Below, piece after piece: positions 63,983 through 64,000 of a stretch of 64,000 nucleotides of DNA (position 1 is its first letter; each line of letters begins with the position of its first letter). Under the pieces are notes generated by a model. The model made no database searches. It was not told where the DNA came from and was given only the letters and a program-made list of their open reading frames with translations. Source of the DNA: Streptomyces sp. NBC_01217 (GTDB lineage: Bacteria; Actinomycetota; Actinomycetes; Streptomycetales; Streptomycetaceae). The stretch lies in NCBI RefSeq assembly GCF_035994185.1, contig NZ_CP108538.1, positions 744,001-808,000 of the forward strand. Direction: 5' to 3'. A program made the position numbers and the translations under genes.

Positions 63983-64000
63983 TCCCCCGGCCGGTCAGGC

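Overview
The window is high-GC actinobacterial DNA and reads as Streptomyces. Third codon positions are almost all G or C, GTG starts are frequent, two-domain universal stress proteins are abundant, and a SCO2400-family protein, Tat-exported glycoside hydrolases and a DevR/DevS-like pair are present. No rRNA, tRNA, CRISPR array, integrase or transposase was seen.

Region 1 (1-5.4 kb) holds unrelated chromosomal genes: the 3' end of an acetyl-xylan-esterase-type hydrolase, a phytoene-desaturase-type FAD oxidoreductase, a soluble Ser/Thr kinase with eight 42-residue TPR units, and an MpaB-type oxygenase.

Region 2 (5.4-30 kb) is a stress and dormancy island. It has seven two-domain universal stress proteins, seven CBS-CBS-BON proteins and one CBS-only protein. 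It also has a DUF1918-HTH-PPOX fusion, a polyphosphate kinase 2, a lone cyclic-nucleotide-type domain, a P-type cation ATPase, PEP synthase and a zinc alcohol dehydrogenase. A DevR/OsdR-like response regulator and a GAF-GAF histidine kinase stand tail to tail at the right end. The layout resembles the S. coelicolor OsdK/OsdR (DevS/DevR) region. G+C-rich dyads of the form GGGGCC-N4-GGCCCC recur in at least seven intergenic regions, often in pairs 20-21 bp apart, and are the best candidates for the regulator's binding sites. Short ORFs flank ppsA on both sides.

Region 3 (30-55 kb) is a complete L-rhamnose utilisation locus. Four secreted hydrolases (GH78, two GH106-type, GH127 plus LamG) release sugar. 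An ABC importer (RhaS, RhaT and two permeases) takes it up, RhaM interconverts anomers, and RhaI, RhaB and the fused RhaEW convert it to dihydroxyacetone phosphate and lactate or lactaldehyde. A LacI-type regulator closes the locus. Four promoters carry a TGAAACNNTTCA-like operator at or just after the predicted transcription start, which defines a likely local regulon.

Region 4 (55-64 kb) is mixed. It contains a SCO2400-family membrane protein, a Flp-prepilin-like protein with three internal repeats, an acyl-CoA dehydrogenase and an RlmG-type methyltransferase. It also contains a small conserved-looking ORF, a secreted endonuclease I with a PHO-box-like element, a glutaminase-STAS gene broken by a one-base deletion next to its active site, and a lipoprotein.
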